From positions 1 to 15,775 of the forward strand of contig JBCBEX010000097.1 of assembly GCA_038528235.1 (NCBI GenBank): a DNA stretch of 15,775 nucleotides, written 5' to 3'. Origin of the DNA: JBCBEX01 sp038528235 (GTDB lineage Bacteria; Bacteroidota; Rhodothermia; Rhodothermales; Rubricoccaceae). The notes below the pieces were generated by a model. It had not been told where the DNA came from. It searched no databases and worked only from the letters and a program-made list of their open reading frames with translations. Positions 15,443 through 15,775 of this stretch are shown piece after piece (the stretch's first letter is position 1; every line of letters begins with the position of its first letter). Both the position numbers and the translations under genes were made by a program.

Positions 15443-15540
15443 GGGCTAGGATATGGAACATGTCGTACAGCCAAGAATCGACGATGTGTACGCGTTGTCT
15501 CCTATGCAAAAGGGGATGTTGTTCCATACGATATATGCTC
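15000..15540. other. AT-rich island across a subunit boundary
   Basis: By hand count GC is 72% for 14821-14880 and 58% for 14881-14940, then 52% for each line from 15001 to 15180 and 36% for 15241-15420, returning to 62% at 15541-15600. Codons such as AAT, TTA, ATA and AAA, rare elsewhere, become common while the frame stays open. The island covers the last third of the E domain, the C-terminal docking tail, the 10-base gap and the first codons of the next gene. It looks like DNA from a different source joined within the E domain. Confidence 0.65.
15441..15445 (+). promoter_or_regulatory. Ribosome binding site overlapping a stop codon
   Basis: GAGGG starts within the TGA stop (15440-15442) of the serine-activating gene, with seven bases between it and ATG 15453. 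The overlap suggests translational coupling between the two subunits. Confidence 0.6.
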
Positions 15541-15775
15541 CGGGAGCGGGCGAGCATATCAATCAGCTGCAGTGGCGCTTCGTAGGCAACCTCGATGTCG
15601 ACGCGTTTAAGGGGGCATGGGCGGCGATCGTAGCGCAGCACGATATTCTGCGGACGGCGTTTGTGTGGGAGGGGCAAGAGGATCCCCGGCAGGCCGTGCT
15701 CGCCTCCGTCGACATCGAGGTTGCCTACGAAGCGCCACTGCAGCTGATTGATATGCTCGCCCGCTCCCGGAGCAT
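15453..15775 (+). CDS. NRPS subunit, N-terminal C domain (3' partial)
   Basis: An ORF opens at ATG 15453 and stays open for 107 codons to the window end. It begins MEHVVQPRIDDVYALSPMQ, then KGMLFHT, and later HDILRTAFVWEG. This is the start of a C domain of the kind that follows E domains (DCL type) and resembles the N-terminus of the gene at 3224, which also has RTAFVWEG. The HHxxxDG motif would lie beyond the window, so activity cannot be judged. The start is supported by a GAGGG ribosome binding site seven bases upstream that overlaps the preceding stop codon, which suggests translational coupling. The protein should accept the seryl intermediate from the PCP-E end of the preceding subunit. 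The first 90 or so bases are AT-richer than the rest, continuing the composition anomaly of the previous gene's end. Confidence 0.9.
   Translation, partial: MEHVVQPRIDDVYALSPMQKGMLFHTIYAPGAGEHINQLQWRFVGNLDVDAFKGAWAAIVAQHDILRTAFVWEGQEDPRQAVLASVDIEVAYEAPLQLIDMLARSRS

Overview
The window is a slice of a hybrid non-ribosomal peptide synthetase / polyketide synthase (NRPS-PKS) gene cluster. Five collinear plus-strand genes fill it, with gaps of only 10 to 54 bases, so they look like one operon. The first and last genes run off the window ends. The DNA is GC-rich with strong third-position GC bias; single lines counted by hand reach about 72% GC. The exception is a short AT-rich stretch near the right end. 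Nothing here identifies the species. High GC with long multidomain synthetases fits myxobacteria, other GC-rich Gram-negatives or actinomycetes, and I do not choose between them. There is no thioesterase, transporter, regulator, MbtH-like protein, phosphopantetheinyl transferase, RNA gene, mobile element or CRISPR array.

Layout, left to right (a question mark marks a domain with damaged motifs): (1) 2-3169, adenylation (A) - peptidyl carrier (PCP) - epimerisation (E?), 5' end missing; (2) 3224-6487, condensation (C) - A? - PCP; (3) 6539-11017, ketosynthase (KS) - acyltransferase (AT) - acyl carrier (ACP) - C; (4) 11051-15442, C? - A - PCP - E?; (5) 15453 to the window end, the start of another C domain. 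If the genes act in order, the line adds an amino acid, passes through or loads a module whose A domain looks dead, extends once with malonyl-CoA without reduction, then adds serine. The serine call rests on the pocket residues D-V-W-H-V-S-L-V-D in gene 4. The end of each E domain followed by a protein starting with a VYxLSPMQ-type C domain fits communication-mediated (COM) docking between genes 1 and 2 and between genes 4 and 5.

The unusual feature is how many catalytic centres are damaged while the reading frames stay intact. The gene 1 E domain has HR where HH is expected. The gene 2 A domain has lost its ATP-binding loop and its A10 lysine. Gene 4 opens with a C-like domain lacking both motif histidines, just after an otherwise unpaired, intact C domain at the end of gene 3. 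The gene 4 E domain is about 26 residues short around motif E6, at the point where base composition drops from about 70% to about 50% GC and then to 36%. These suggest an assembly line rearranged by recombination, using cross-subunit catalysis and possibly loading in trans, or a line in early decay. Genes 1, 2 and 3 also share one reading frame, separated only by single TAG codons with stop-free linkers.
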